Origin: Lentzea aerocolonigenes
GTDB lineage: Bacteria > Actinomycetota > Actinomycetes > Mycobacteriales > Pseudonocardiaceae
Length of the DNA stretch: 60,527 bases
Assembly: GCF_000955955.1 (NCBI RefSeq)
Contig: NZ_JYJG01000101.1
Span: 1-60,527 of the forward strand
Direction of reading: 5' to 3'
Each line of letters begins with the position of its first letter. The first letter of the stretch is position 1. The position numbers and the translations under genes were made by a program. Positions 50,073 through 58,473 of the stretch are shown piece by piece. Under the pieces are notes generated by a model. It was not told the origin of the DNA and searched no databases. It saw only the letters and a list, made by a program, of their open reading frames with translations.

Positions 50073-52538
50073 TCAGTGGTCGGACATGCCCGCGACGATC
50101 GAGGCCGAGGCCGCTCGCCGCGCCGGCAGCACCGCCGCGAGCACACCGGCGATCCCGACCGCGACGAACAACGCCGCCAACTGTCCGAACGGGACGGACA
50201 CCACCATGCGCAGGTCGTCGTCCCGCGACACCGCGACGACCAGCAGTGCAGCCGACGCTCCCCCGACCACCGCGCCCAGCACCGCGCCGGTCAGCGCGAT
50301 CAGGCTCGACTCGACCACGAGCGTCCTGCGCAGCTGCGCACGCGTGAAACCCAAGGCGCGCAACAGGGCCGACTCCCAGGTCCGTTCGATCACCGACAGC
50401 GTCATCGTGTTCGCGATTCCGAACAGGGCGGTCAGCACCGCCAGTCCGATCATCGCCCACACGAAGGCGAGCAGCTGGTCCACCCGCGCGGTGAACTCGG
50501 TTCGGACGTCGGCGAAACTCACGATCTTCGCGGTCGGCACACTCCGCGTCGCGGCGTCCAGCACGCTTCTGCCGTCGGCACCGGGCGCCATCTTCACCGC
50601 GATCGTGTCCACCCCGTCACCGGACCACACCGCCAGATCGGTGTAGGCGTCCATCCCGCCCGCCGGTTTGATCACCGCGACCACGCGCAGTGTCCGCGAG
50701 ACCGAGTCCGCGGTGGCCAGGACCTCGCTGCCCACGTCGGCGCGGACCGAGCGCGCCAGCTCCTCGGTCAGGACGATTCCGTTGCCTCGCAGTGAGCCCG
50801 GATCGCCGCGGACGACCTCCGGGCGGATCAGGGTGCCGAGCGAGCCGGAGGTCACCGCGGCCGTGTCGGACCAGCGACTGGTGTCTCCCGCCCGCAGCGT
50901 CAGCGACAGCCGCGACTCCCCTCCGGCCCGCGCGACGCCGGGACGGGCGGCGATCTGGTCCACCAGCGAGGCGGGCAACCGGCGGTCGCTGACCGCGCTG
51001 CGCACCTCGTAGTCCGCCGGGAACCGCTGCTCCAGCTCGGTGTCCCTGGTTTCCTTCACACTGGTCGCGATCACGGTCAGCATGGTCACGACCGAGACGC
51101 CGACCAGCAGTGCCGCCATCGTGGCCGCGGTCCGGCGGGGATTGCGGATCGCGTTGCCCACCGCGAGCGCGGCCGGCACGCCGAACAACGACCGCGGCAC
51201 CGCGCCCAGCAGCCGGATCAGCGGCCCCACCAGCAGCGGACCCGCCGTGACGACGGCGCCCAGCAGGACCATGCCCGCACCGATCGCGAGCACCATCGCG
51301 AACTTCGGTCCCGCACCCGAGGTCATCGCCAGCACGGTCAGCAGCCCGGCGACCGAAGCGAGCACGACCGCCACCACCGTGCGCGCCCGGCCGGTGCGCG
51401 CCACTTCCTCGCGGCTGTCCGCCTGAGTGCGCAGCACCTCCATCGGCGAGACCCGCGTCGCCCTGCGCGCGGGCAACACCGCGGCCAGCAGCGTGACCCC
51501 GAGTCCGACGGCGAACGCGGCGGCGACCGCGGGGGCACCGACCGGCAACCGCACCGGCGAAGATCCCAGCACTGACTGCAGAGCCGCCGCCAGTCCGATT
51601 CCCGCGGCCAGGCCGAGCACCGACGCGAGCACGCCGACCACGGCCGACTCGAGCAGGACGGAGCGGAAGATCTGCTTGCGTTCGGCGCCGATGCTGCGCA
51701 ACAGACCGAGTTCGCGGGTGCGCTGGGCGATGAGGATCGTGAAGGTGTTCATGACGACCATCGCGGCCACGATCAGCGCCACCACCGCGAAGAGGGTCAT
51801 CGCCATCGCGACGTCCTCGGTGCCGCCGTAGCGGGCGAGCAGGTTTTCCGCGTACGCCGCGCCGGTGGTCACCAGGAACTCGCCTCCCACCGCCGTGCGC
51901 AGCCGGTCGGCGAGCGTCGCCTGGTCCACTCCGGACGACCGCACGACGATCTGAGCGTTGTAGAGCGGTTCCGCTGGATCGACGAACGGGGTGACGTCGG
52001 GCAACAGCAGCTGCGCGGTGCCGGGCCGTTCCACGGTGCCGCTGTCGTACACACCGCTCACGGTGAACCGCACCGGTGCCGAGTCGCGGCCGAGCAGCAC
52101 GAGCTCCGATCCCACCGCGAGGCCGCGGTCGCGTGCGGTTTGTTCGCTGACCGCTATCTGCCCCGCGGCAGGCATCGCGCCCTGCCTGATCTCCTGCGGG
52201 CGCAGCACGGGATCTGCCGCCAGAGCGACCAGGTCGGCCTCGTCCGCACGGCCCCCCGCGCCGACGACGGGCACCGGCACGCTTCGCCGCAGCCCCGCGC
52301 TCGCGACGCCGTCGACCGCCTGGACGGTGGCGACGTCCAGCTTCAGCTCACCACCGAGTTCCACCACGGCGTCGACGCCGCGCGCCGACCGGGCGAACTC
52401 GTCGCGCATCGTCGCCTTCAGCGCGTCGGCCAGCACCATCGTGCCGGACACGAAAGCCACACCGACCAGGATGGCGATCGACGACAGCACCAGGCGCGCG
52501 AACCGCGCCCTGATCCCGGCCAGGGTCGTCCGCAGCAT
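50073..52538 (-). CDS. ABC transporter permease, FtsX/MacB type (821 aa)
   Basis: This is a duplicated FtsX-like permease with about eight to ten helices. The first unit has LVLSSIAILVGVAFVSGTMV, a large outer domain, and LFAVVALIVAAMVVMNTFTI with QRTRELGLLRSIGAERKQIF. The second has GNAIRNPRRTAATMAALLVG, an outer domain, and FGIANTMTLSVIERTWESAL, LRALGFTRAQLRRTLVVESS. The long cell-surface domains suggest release of a lipoprotein or peptide rather than import. The start overlaps the ATPase stop by one base. Confidence 0.9.
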   Translation of the reverse strand: MLRTTLAGIRARFARLVLSSIAILVGVAFVSGTMVLADALKATMRDEFARSARGVDAVVELGGELKLDVATVQAVDGVASAGLRRSVPVPVVGAGGRADEADLVALAADPVLRPQEIRQGAMPAAGQIAVSEQTARDRGLAVGSELVLLGRDSAPVRFTVSGVYDSGTVERPGTAQLLLPDVTPFVDPAEPLYNAQIVVRSSGVDQATLADRLRTAVGGEFLVTTGAAYAENLLARYGGTEDVAMAMTLFAVVALIVAAMVVMNTFTILIAQRTRELGLLRSIGAERKQIFRSVLLESAVVGVLASVLGLAAGIGLAAALQSVLGSSPVRLPVGAPAVAAAFAVGLGVTLLAAVLPARRATRVSPMEVLRTQADSREEVARTGRARTVVAVVLASVAGLLTVLAMTSGAGPKFAMVLAIGAGMVLLGAVVTAGPLLVGPLIRLLGAVPRSLFGVPAALAVGNAIRNPRRTAATMAALLVGVSVVTMLTVIATSVKETRDTELEQRFPADYEVRSAVSDRRLPASLVDQIAARPGVARAGGESRLSLTLRAGDTSRWSDTAAVTSGSLGTLIRPEVVRGDPGSLRGNGIVLTEELARSVRADVGSEVLATADSVSRTLRVVAVIKPAGGMDAYTDLAVWSGDGVDTIAVKMAPGADGRSVLDAATRSVPTAKIVSFADVRTEFTARVDQLLAFVWAMIGLAVLTALFGIANTMTLSVIERTWESALLRALGFTRAQLRRTLVVESSLIALTGAVLGAVVGGASAALLVVAVSRDDDLRMVVSVPFGQLAALFVAVGIAGVLAAVLPARRAASASIVAGMSDH

Positions 52539-53293
52539 CACGCCCCCAGCCTGGAGAGCGCGCCCAGCACCGACTCCGGTGTCGGCTGGAAGATCTCGCC
52601 GGCCACCCGGCCATCGGCGAGCAACACCACGCGGCCGGCGTACGAGGCGGCGACGGGGTCGTGCGTCACCATCACCACCGTCTGTCCCAGCTCGCGCACC
52701 GAAGTGCGCAGGAACTCCAGCACACCCGCGCCGGTGCGCGAGTCGAGGTTGCCGGTGGGTTCGTCCGCGAACACCACGTCCGGCCTGCCCACCAGTGCCC
52801 GCGCGCACGCCACCCGCTGCTGCTGACCTCCCGACAGCTCGCTCGGCTTGTGCCGCAGCCGGTCTCGCAGGCCGAGCATGTCGACGATCGTCGCGAACCA
52901 CGTGCGGTCCAGCTCGCGGCCGGACAGTCGCATCGGGAGGAGGATGTTCTCCTCGGCGGTGAGGGCCGGCAGCAGGTTGAACGACTGGAACACGAACCCG
53001 ATCCGGTCGCGCCGCAGCCGGGTCAGCCGGGTGTCGTTCAGCGACCCCAGCTCCGCTGGTCCGATGTGGACGGTGCCGGAGCCGGCCCTGTCCAGTCCGG
53101 CCAGGCAGTGCAGCAGCGTCGACTTCCCCGACCCGGACGGGCCCATGATCGCGGTGAACTCACCCGCGTGGAACCGCACGCTCACGCCGTCGAGCGCCCG
53201 TACAGCGGTCGGGCCGTTGCCGTAGATCTTCACCAGTTCGTGGGACGAAACGGCCCCGCGAACCTCCACTTGGGACACTTGGGACACTGTCAT
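52538..53293 (-). CDS. ABC transporter ATPase, MacB/LolD type (251 aa)
   Basis: This powers the permease above. Walker A is GPSGSGKSTLLHCLAGLD, the Q-loop is GFVFQSFNLLPALTAEENIL, the signature is ELSGGQQQRVACARALV and Walker B is VVFADEPTGNLDSRTG. The sequence matches the FtsE/LolD/MacB group. ATG 53293 lies across a divergent promoter region from the sigma factor gene. Confidence 0.93.
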   Translation of the reverse strand: MTVSQVSQVEVRGAVSSHELVKIYGNGPTAVRALDGVSVRFHAGEFTAIMGPSGSGKSTLLHCLAGLDRAGSGTVHIGPAELGSLNDTRLTRLRRDRIGFVFQSFNLLPALTAEENILLPMRLSGRELDRTWFATIVDMLGLRDRLRHKPSELSGGQQQRVACARALVGRPDVVFADEPTGNLDSRTGAGVLEFLRTSVRELGQTVVMVTHDPVAASYAGRVVLLADGRVAGEIFQPTPESVLGALSRLGA

Positions 53294-53367
53294 CGCATCT
53301 GCTCCGTCTTCTCGGGGAACTCGTGCGGCCAGACGGCGGCACCACCCGAGCCGGTTCTCCACGAGCG

Positions 53368-53389
53368 GATGTGTGACACACGACACATC
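53368..53389. promoter_or_regulatory. Inverted repeat between the ABC and sigma-factor genes
   Basis: GATGTGT (53368-53374) and ACACATC (53383-53389) are exact reverse complements with an 8-base spacer. It lies midway between the two divergent starts (53293 and 53431), so one regulator could control both directions. Confidence 0.55.
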
Positions 53390-53430
53390 AGTGCGAGAAC
53401 CTGGTCCGCGTTCCCCACGTCTTGCGGAGT

Positions 53431-53991
53431 GTGAGAGCAATCCGGGGTGAGCCCACCGGCCTGGATGAGGAGCACCTCGTGCGGCGCGTCGCACGAGGTG
53501 ACCGCCGCGCGTTCGAGGAGCTGTACCGCCGCACATCACCGTGGCTGACAGTGCGGCTGCGCAGGCGGTGCTCGGACGAACAGATCGTCGCCGAGGTGCT
53601 GCAGGAGACGTACCTCGCGGTGTGGCGCGCGGCCGACGCGTTCGCCGGTGCCGCCACCGGTGGGACCGCGGTCGGCTGGTTGTGGACCATCGCCGCCCGG
53701 CGCCTGATCGACGCGTTCCGCCGGCGCGCGCACCACGCCCAGCCACCCGCGGCCGCCGCGGGCGAGCCCGTCGTCCGGGCCGCGGAGGACGAGGCGCTCG
53801 ACGGCGTGGTCGGCGACGAGGTCGGCGACGCGCTGCGGACACTGGCGCCGGAACTGCGGCAGGTGCTGCAGGCGATGGTGCTCGACGGACTGTCCGTCCG
53901 GGAGACCTCGGTGCTGCTCGGGGTGCCGGAGGGCACCGTCAAAACCCGCGCACGGCGGGCGAGGATCGCGATGCGGGAGGCCCTGTCATGA
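53431..53991 (+). CDS. ECF-type RNA polymerase sigma factor (186 aa)
   Basis: Region 2 is FEELYRRTSPWLTVRLRRRC, VLQETYLAVWRAADAF and GWLWTIAARRLIDAFRRRA. Region 4 is LRQVLQAMVLDGLSVRETSV, LLGVPEGTVKTRARRAR. A short acidic linker joins them. GTG 53431 is chosen; a TTG at 53422 is possible. Its stop overlaps the anti-sigma gene start (ATGA). It directs RNA polymerase to a small stress regulon. Confidence 0.92.
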   Translation: MRAIRGEPTGLDEEHLVRRVARGDRRAFEELYRRTSPWLTVRLRRRCSDEQIVAEVLQETYLAVWRAADAFAGAATGGTAVGWLWTIAARRLIDAFRRRAHHAQPPAAAAGEPVVRAAEDEALDGVVGDEVGDALRTLAPELRQVLQAMVLDGLSVRETSVLLGVPEGTVKTRARRARIAMREALS

Positions 53992-54782
53992 CCGCCCACC
54001 ACCCCGGCGAGCAGCTGCTGCGCCGTTACGCGCGAGGCGACGACGACATCCCCGCCGACCAGCTGTGGGCGGTCGAGTCGCACCTGGAGACGTGCGCGCC
54101 GTGCCGAGGCCGCCTCGCACCCGACCCCGTGGCCGACGCGGTGTGGGCCGATCTCGCCCCGCTGCTCGACCTCACTCCGCAGATGCCGCGCGCACGGCCG
54201 TGGCGGCGCCGGCTCACCGCCTGGGTCTCACCGATGGCCGGTCCGTGGCTCGCGATGATCCTCCTCGTCACCTTCGTCGCCGTCCTGCTCGACCAGATCG
54301 GCTCGGCGACCGGCGACGGCATCTCGCTGGTGCTGCTCATCGCACCCGTGCTGCCGGTGCTCGGCGTGGCGGCGTCGTGGGGACGCGCACTGGACCCGGC
54401 GTACGAGCTCACCGCGGCCACCCCGCGCGCGGGACTGCTCCTGGTGTTCCGGCGCACCGCCGCCGTGCTCGCCGTGGTGATGCCGGGCCTGTTCGCGGCG
54501 GGCTGGCTGGCCGGCACCTCGCCTGCCCAGTGGCTGCTGCCGTGTCTCGCGTTCACCACGGGCACGCTGGCGCTCAGCGGGCTGATCGGCGTCACCCGCG
54601 CCGCCGTCGCCCTCGTCGTGCTGTGGGCCGGCGCGATCGTCGCACCGACCATCGCGCTCAGCCGCACGTCCGCCGTGTTCAGCGCCGAGGCCATCCCGGT
54701 GTGGGCGGCGTTGCTCGCGCTGGGGTTGCTCGCGATCGCCCTGAACCGCACCGCTTTCACGCGTCTGGAGGCCAGCCGATGA
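53988..54782 (+). CDS. Membrane anti-sigma factor with zinc-finger ZAS domain (264 aa)
   Basis: This holds the ECF sigma factor inactive at the membrane. The cytosolic N-terminus has the H-x3-C-x2-C zinc motif SHLETCAPCRGRL. Six membrane helices follow (WLAMILLVTFVAVLLDQIG, ISLVLLIAPVLPVLGVAA, LAVVMPGLFAAGWLAG, WLLPCLAFTTGTLALSG, AVALVVLWAGAIVAPTIAL, VWAALLALGLLAIAL). This is many more than usual for anti-sigma proteins, so it may also sense or transport. It overlaps both neighbours. Confidence 0.87.
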   Translation: MTAHHPGEQLLRRYARGDDDIPADQLWAVESHLETCAPCRGRLAPDPVADAVWADLAPLLDLTPQMPRARPWRRRLTAWVSPMAGPWLAMILLVTFVAVLLDQIGSATGDGISLVLLIAPVLPVLGVAASWGRALDPAYELTAATPRAGLLLVFRRTAAVLAVVMPGLFAAGWLAGTSPAQWLLPCLAFTTGTLALSGLIGVTRAAVALVVLWAGAIVAPTIALSRTSAVFSAEAIPVWAALLALGLLAIALNRTAFTRLEASR

Positions 54783-55546
54783 CCGCGCCCACCACGTTCG
54801 CCTGGGAGATCGAGGCACGGGACCTCCGGCTGCTGGTCGGCCGCCGCCGCACGGCCGTCGACGGCGTCACCCTCACCATGGGACGCGGCGTCCACGGACT
54901 GCTCGGCCCGAACGGCGCCGGCAAGACAACGCTCATCCGCGCCCTCGCCACCGTGCTGCGACCCACCTCCGGCACCCTCTCGCTGCTGGGCGGCATGGAG
55001 CTGCGCTCGTTGCGGCGCCGCATCGGGTACCTGCCGCAGGAGTTCGGCCACTACCGCCGCTTCACCGTCCGCGAGTTCGTCGAGTACATGGCTTGGCTCA
55101 AGGAGATGCCCGCCCGCGACGTCCCGGCCGCCGTCCAGCGCGCGGTCGAACGGGTCGGTCTCGCCGACCGCGCCGACGACCGGCTCAAGACGTTGTCCGG
55201 CGGCATGATCCGCCGGGTGGGCATCGCGCAGGCCATCGTCAACGACCCGGAGATCCTGCTGCTCGACGAACCCACCGCCGGCCTCGATCCCGCCCAGCGC
55301 CTGCGGTTCCGCGAGCTGCTCACCGAGCTCGGCACCGACGCCTGCGTGGTCGTCTCCACGCACCTCGTCGAGGACGTCGCCGCCGCGTGCACCGACGTCG
55401 TGCTGCTCGCGGAGGGCAGGCTCGTCTTCCAGGGCACGCCGGCCCAGCTCGCGGCGGCGGGCACCGACGAGCACGCGGGTGACAGCCCCATCGAACGCGG
55501 GTACAGCGCCCTGCTCGCCACGCCTCGTCAGCGGGGTTCGTGGTGA
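54779..55546 (+). CDS. ABC transporter ATPase of the sigma-factor operon (255 aa)
   Basis: Walker A is GPNGAGKTTLIRALATVL, the Q-loop is IGYLPQEFGHYRRFTVREFV, the signature is TLSGGMIRRVGIAQAIV and Walker B is ILLLDEPTAGLDPAQR. It is of the drug/lipid-exporter type (BcrA/NatA). ATG 54779 overlaps the anti-sigma stop. The two following membrane proteins are its likely permeases. Confidence 0.92.
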   Translation: MTAPTTFAWEIEARDLRLLVGRRRTAVDGVTLTMGRGVHGLLGPNGAGKTTLIRALATVLRPTSGTLSLLGGMELRSLRRRIGYLPQEFGHYRRFTVREFVEYMAWLKEMPARDVPAAVQRAVERVGLADRADDRLKTLSGGMIRRVGIAQAIVNDPEILLLDEPTAGLDPAQRLRFRELLTELGTDACVVVSTHLVEDVAAACTDVVLLAEGRLVFQGTPAQLAAAGTDEHAGDSPIERGYSALLATPRQRGSW

Positions 55547-56898
55547 GGGCTCTTCGCCTGGAGCTGCGCCGTTCCCTGGCTCCGTGGGCGGGCATGCTCC
55601 TCGTCGCCACCGCGGTGGCGCTGCTGTACTCGGTCAGCGCGCCCTGGTGGAAAGGTCCGGAGGCGTGGGACGAGCAATGGCACTCGGCCGCCCAGTGGAT
55701 CCGGTTCCTGCTCGTCTTCCTCTGGCCGCTGGTGGTCGGGGCGGGCGCCGTCGCGGGCCTGCGGGACCACCGCGCCGGCATCGCAGACCTCCTCACCACC
55801 GCCGCGCGGCCGCCGTGGCGACGAGCAGCGGTCACCGCCGGCGCACTCGCGATCTACCTGGTGCTCGGCTACCTGACGGTGTTCGCACTCGGCGCCGTCC
55901 AGGTGATCTGGCACGGCGGCTACTTCCACCTCGCCTGGCTGCCGATCACCGCGGTCGGCGCGCTCGCCGTCGTCGCGGGCGGCTGGCTGGGCATGGGGGT
56001 CGCCCGCGCCTTCCCGTCCGTGCTCACCCCTCCGCTGCTGGCGGTGAGCGCGCTGGTCGCCCTGGTGTTCCTCACCATCTCCCAGGACCCGGCGGCAGAC
56101 CCTTCGCGGGTTCTGCCGAACCAGGTCGTCCTGCTGTCCCCCGCTCTCTCCGCCGTGCGCAACGTCTACGACACCGTCGCCGCAGCGGCGAACGCCGGGC
56201 AGGCGATCTGGCTGGCGGGGCTGGCGCTCACCGGGTTCGGTCTCCTCGTCGCCACGTCGGCGCGGCTGCGACTGATCGCGCTCGTTCCCGCCGTGGCGGG
56301 TTTCGCGATCGCGCTGCCGGTGCTGCCCGCCAGGACGCTCGTGCTCAACGAGTCCGCGTCGGCTGCCGTGTGCCGCGAGCACGTGTGCCTGACCAGGATG
56401 CGTGCGTCCACATTGGACTCGTTCGCCCCGGTGGCCGAGCACGCGTTGCGATTGCTGGCAACACTGCCCGACGCGCCCACCTCCGTCCGAGAGGTTCCAG
56501 AACCGAGCCTGCACCACGGCGGCGTTCCGCGGCGCCCCGAGACGGTGCCGGTGCTGTTCAACGGCTCGTTCGAGGCCGCCCAGCCCGGCGACTGGCTCAC
56601 CGAGCTGGTCGCGGGCGCGGGCACGCCCACCTGTTTCGGAGAGAGCGACGACGACCAGGGGACGATCCGCGAGGCGGCCGCCCGTGCCGTCGCCGCCGCC
56701 TGGTTCACCGGAGAGCTCAAACCGGTGCGCGACCACCTCTTCATCAGAGCCGGTGCGGCCGAACCCGCCCGCCGCGCCTGGGAAGCCCTGCGCGTGCTGC
56801 CACCGGATCAGCAGCTGGCACGGGTGAGTGCCGCCCGCGCGGTGGGCTTGTCGTGTCAGGGCGACCAGCTCACGGCACTCACGGGTGGAACGTTGTGA
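55540..56898 (+). CDS. ABC permease-like membrane protein with a C-terminal soluble domain (452 aa)
   Basis: Six hydrophobic segments occupy the first about 270 residues (WAGMLLVATAVALLYSVSAP, FLLVFLWPLVVGAGAVAGLR, AIYLVLGYLTVFALGAVQVI, WLPITAVGALAVVAGGWLG, LLAVSALVALVFLTIS, LIALVPAVAGFAIALPVLPA). A roughly 170-residue domain with cysteine pairs follows (AAVCREHVCLTRMRAS, TPTCFGESD, LSCQGDQL). GTG 55540 or 55543 is the start and overlaps the ATPase stop. The architecture is unusual for a permease; the tail may bind the exported substrate outside the membrane. Confidence 0.75.
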   Translation: MVRALRLELRRSLAPWAGMLLVATAVALLYSVSAPWWKGPEAWDEQWHSAAQWIRFLLVFLWPLVVGAGAVAGLRDHRAGIADLLTTAARPPWRRAAVTAGALAIYLVLGYLTVFALGAVQVIWHGGYFHLAWLPITAVGALAVVAGGWLGMGVARAFPSVLTPPLLAVSALVALVFLTISQDPAADPSRVLPNQVVLLSPALSAVRNVYDTVAAAANAGQAIWLAGLALTGFGLLVATSARLRLIALVPAVAGFAIALPVLPARTLVLNESASAAVCREHVCLTRMRASTLDSFAPVAEHALRLLATLPDAPTSVREVPEPSLHHGGVPRRPETVPVLFNGSFEAAQPGDWLTELVAGAGTPTCFGESDDDQGTIREAAARAVAAAWFTGELKPVRDHLFIRAGAAEPARRAWEALRVLPPDQQLARVSAARAVGLSCQGDQLTALTGGTL

Positions 56899-57410
56899 GG
56901 GCGCTCCTGCTCTACGCGCGCTCCCGCCAGGTGCCCGCCTCCGTTGCGGCAGCGGCGCTTTTCTGCCTGCTCGTCCGCGCCGTGGCACCGTCCGCAGACC
57001 CGAGATGGCCCGCACTCGCCGTCACCGGCGCCGTCTCCGCGCTCGCCGTCGGGCTTTCCGGGCAGGACGACGACCTCGACCGCACCGCGGCCTGGCGGTG
57101 GCCGGTGTACCGGCTCGCCCACGTCCTGGCGATCGCCTCGGTGACGGCACTGCTCGTCACCTGCACCGCGCCGCTGCCTTTCGTGGCCCGTGCATGTGTT
57201 GGCATGACCGGACTTGCGGCTCTGGGGGCTGGACTGTTCGGCGGGCATCTGGCGTGGGCACCACCGTGCGCGTGGTTCGCCCTCACGTTCTTCAGCGACA
57301 GCTGGCTGTTCGCTCCACCGGACTCCCTCGGGGCGGCTTGTGCGGCGGTGGCGTTCGGCATGACCGGACTGATCGTTTACGTCCTGTTTCATTCCACACT
57401 GAAACTATAG
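56895..57410 (+). CDS. Small membrane protein, last gene of the sigma-ABC operon (171 aa)
   Basis: Five hydrophobic segments are seen (ASVAAAALFCLLVRAVA, WPALAVTGAVSALAVGLSG, LAHVLAIASVTALLVTCTAP, GMTGLAALGAGLFGGHLAW, CAAVAFGMTGLIVYVLF). GTG 56895 overlaps the preceding stop (GTGA). It is probably the second permease partner of the ATPase. No named family. Confidence 0.75.
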   Translation: MRALLLYARSRQVPASVAAAALFCLLVRAVAPSADPRWPALAVTGAVSALAVGLSGQDDDLDRTAAWRWPVYRLAHVLAIASVTALLVTCTAPLPFVARACVGMTGLAALGAGLFGGHLAWAPPCAWFALTFFSDSWLFAPPDSLGAACAAVAFGMTGLIVYVLFHSTLKL

Positions 57411-57416
57411 TGACCC

Positions 57417-57451
57417 CGCAGGCCCGGAGCCACGGCGGTTCCGGGCCTGCG
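57417..57451. terminator. Hairpin terminator after the sigma-ABC operon
   Basis: CGCAGGCCCGG (57417-57427) pairs exactly with CCGGGCCTGCG (57441-57451) over a 13-base loop. It lies between the convergent stops at 57410 and 57466. Confidence 0.75.
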
Positions 57452-57465
57452 ACCAGCCTTTTCGG

Positions 57466-58074
57466 CTACGGGCAACGCTTCCAGGAGAAGTGGTAATCCG
57501 TCTTCGCATGGCCGTCGAGCGAGTCCATCGCCATGAAGCTCGTCTTCTTCGCATCCGACGTGCCCACGTTGACCCGCAGCTCGGTGTTGATGTTGAGGTT
57601 CCTGTTCACGCCGCACGGCGGGTAGATGACCGGCGAGCCCACGTCCGTGGCCTGCCATTCGTCATCCGCCGGGCCCTGCCAGTTGTGGCTGCGGTAGCCC
57701 GTGTCCGCCATGCCCTGGAAGTAGTAGCTGGACCTCAGGATGCTGGTGGCACCGCGTTCGAGGTGGAGGTAGCCGGCGTAGTCGACCTTGGAGATGCCGT
57801 AGACGAAGCCCTCCGGCGCGTTCACCCTGATGCTCAGCTGGCAGTTCTTCCGGAAGTCCGTCGGCGCGGCGCCGGGGCCGACCTTGGCCGCATAGCTGCT
57901 GAAGACCACGTGGAAGGCGGAGTTGTCCGGCGACACCGACACCGAGGTCGTGCCTCTGGGGCAGCCGCTTCCGTTGATCGTGTCGACGGTGACCGCGCCG
58001 GGTGGTGGGACATCGGCCTGCGGGAGGACGACGGTGGACATCGCCATGGCCGCGGCGACAATCGCGTTGATCAT
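57466..58074 (-). CDS. Secreted DUF4360 protein (202 aa)
   Basis: A signal peptide (NAIVAAAMAMSTVVLPQADV) precedes a beta-rich domain of the actinobacterial/fungal DUF4360 family: SGCPRGTTSVSVSPDNSAFH, VVFSSYAAKVGPG, KNCQLSIRVNAPEGFVYGIS and VDYAGYLHLERGATSILRSS. Cysteines sit in the first and last thirds. ATG 58074 has GGAAGG about 8 bases upstream. The function is unknown; it is likely a wall or extracellular protein. Confidence 0.85.
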   Translation of the reverse strand: MINAIVAAAMAMSTVVLPQADVPPPGAVTVDTINGSGCPRGTTSVSVSPDNSAFHVVFSSYAAKVGPGAAPTDFRKNCQLSIRVNAPEGFVYGISKVDYAGYLHLERGATSILRSSYYFQGMADTGYRSHNWQGPADDEWQATDVGSPVIYPPCGVNRNLNINTELRVNVGTSDAKKTSFMAMDSLDGHAKTDYHFSWKRCP

Positions 58075-58149
58075 TGGAGACCTTCCGGCTCGTACGCTGG
58101 GCAGCGGCGGAGAAGAAGTACCCAACCCGATGACGGCCGCTTGGTGGGG

Positions 58150-58396
58150 TTCCCGCCGCCTTGCGATTACCTGACGATCGGCCCGCGCGGTCGCGGAGTT
58201 CGCTGACCGTGCGAGCGACTCGGTCGAGCCGGTCACGCAGTCGCTCACCGAGGCGGCCGAGCGCGTGGAGGAGTAAGCGAGCTCCGGCCTGCGCGACGCG
58301 GCGGACGAGGTGAAGCAGACCGCCTCGGACGCGGCCAGGGCCCCTGCGGATCGAGGCAGGTCCTCCGCCCACGAACTGGGCGCAGCACGGCCGTGA
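58150..58396 (+). pseudogene. Remnant of a helical protein with an in-frame stop
   Basis: One frame reads AEFADRASDSVEPVTQSLTE, AAERVEE, then TAA (58274-58276), then continues as SSGLRDAADEVKQTASDAAR to TGA 58394-58396. Both sides share the charged, alanine-rich helix pattern of YtxH/apolipophorin-like stress proteins. A single base change created the stop. Confidence 0.55.
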
Positions 58397-58473
58397 AGCT
58401 GTCCGCGAGGTCAAGCCCTGAGCGAGATCCACTGTCTACCCGTGCAGTGTTCGGCCAACCTGCCGGGAACTCG

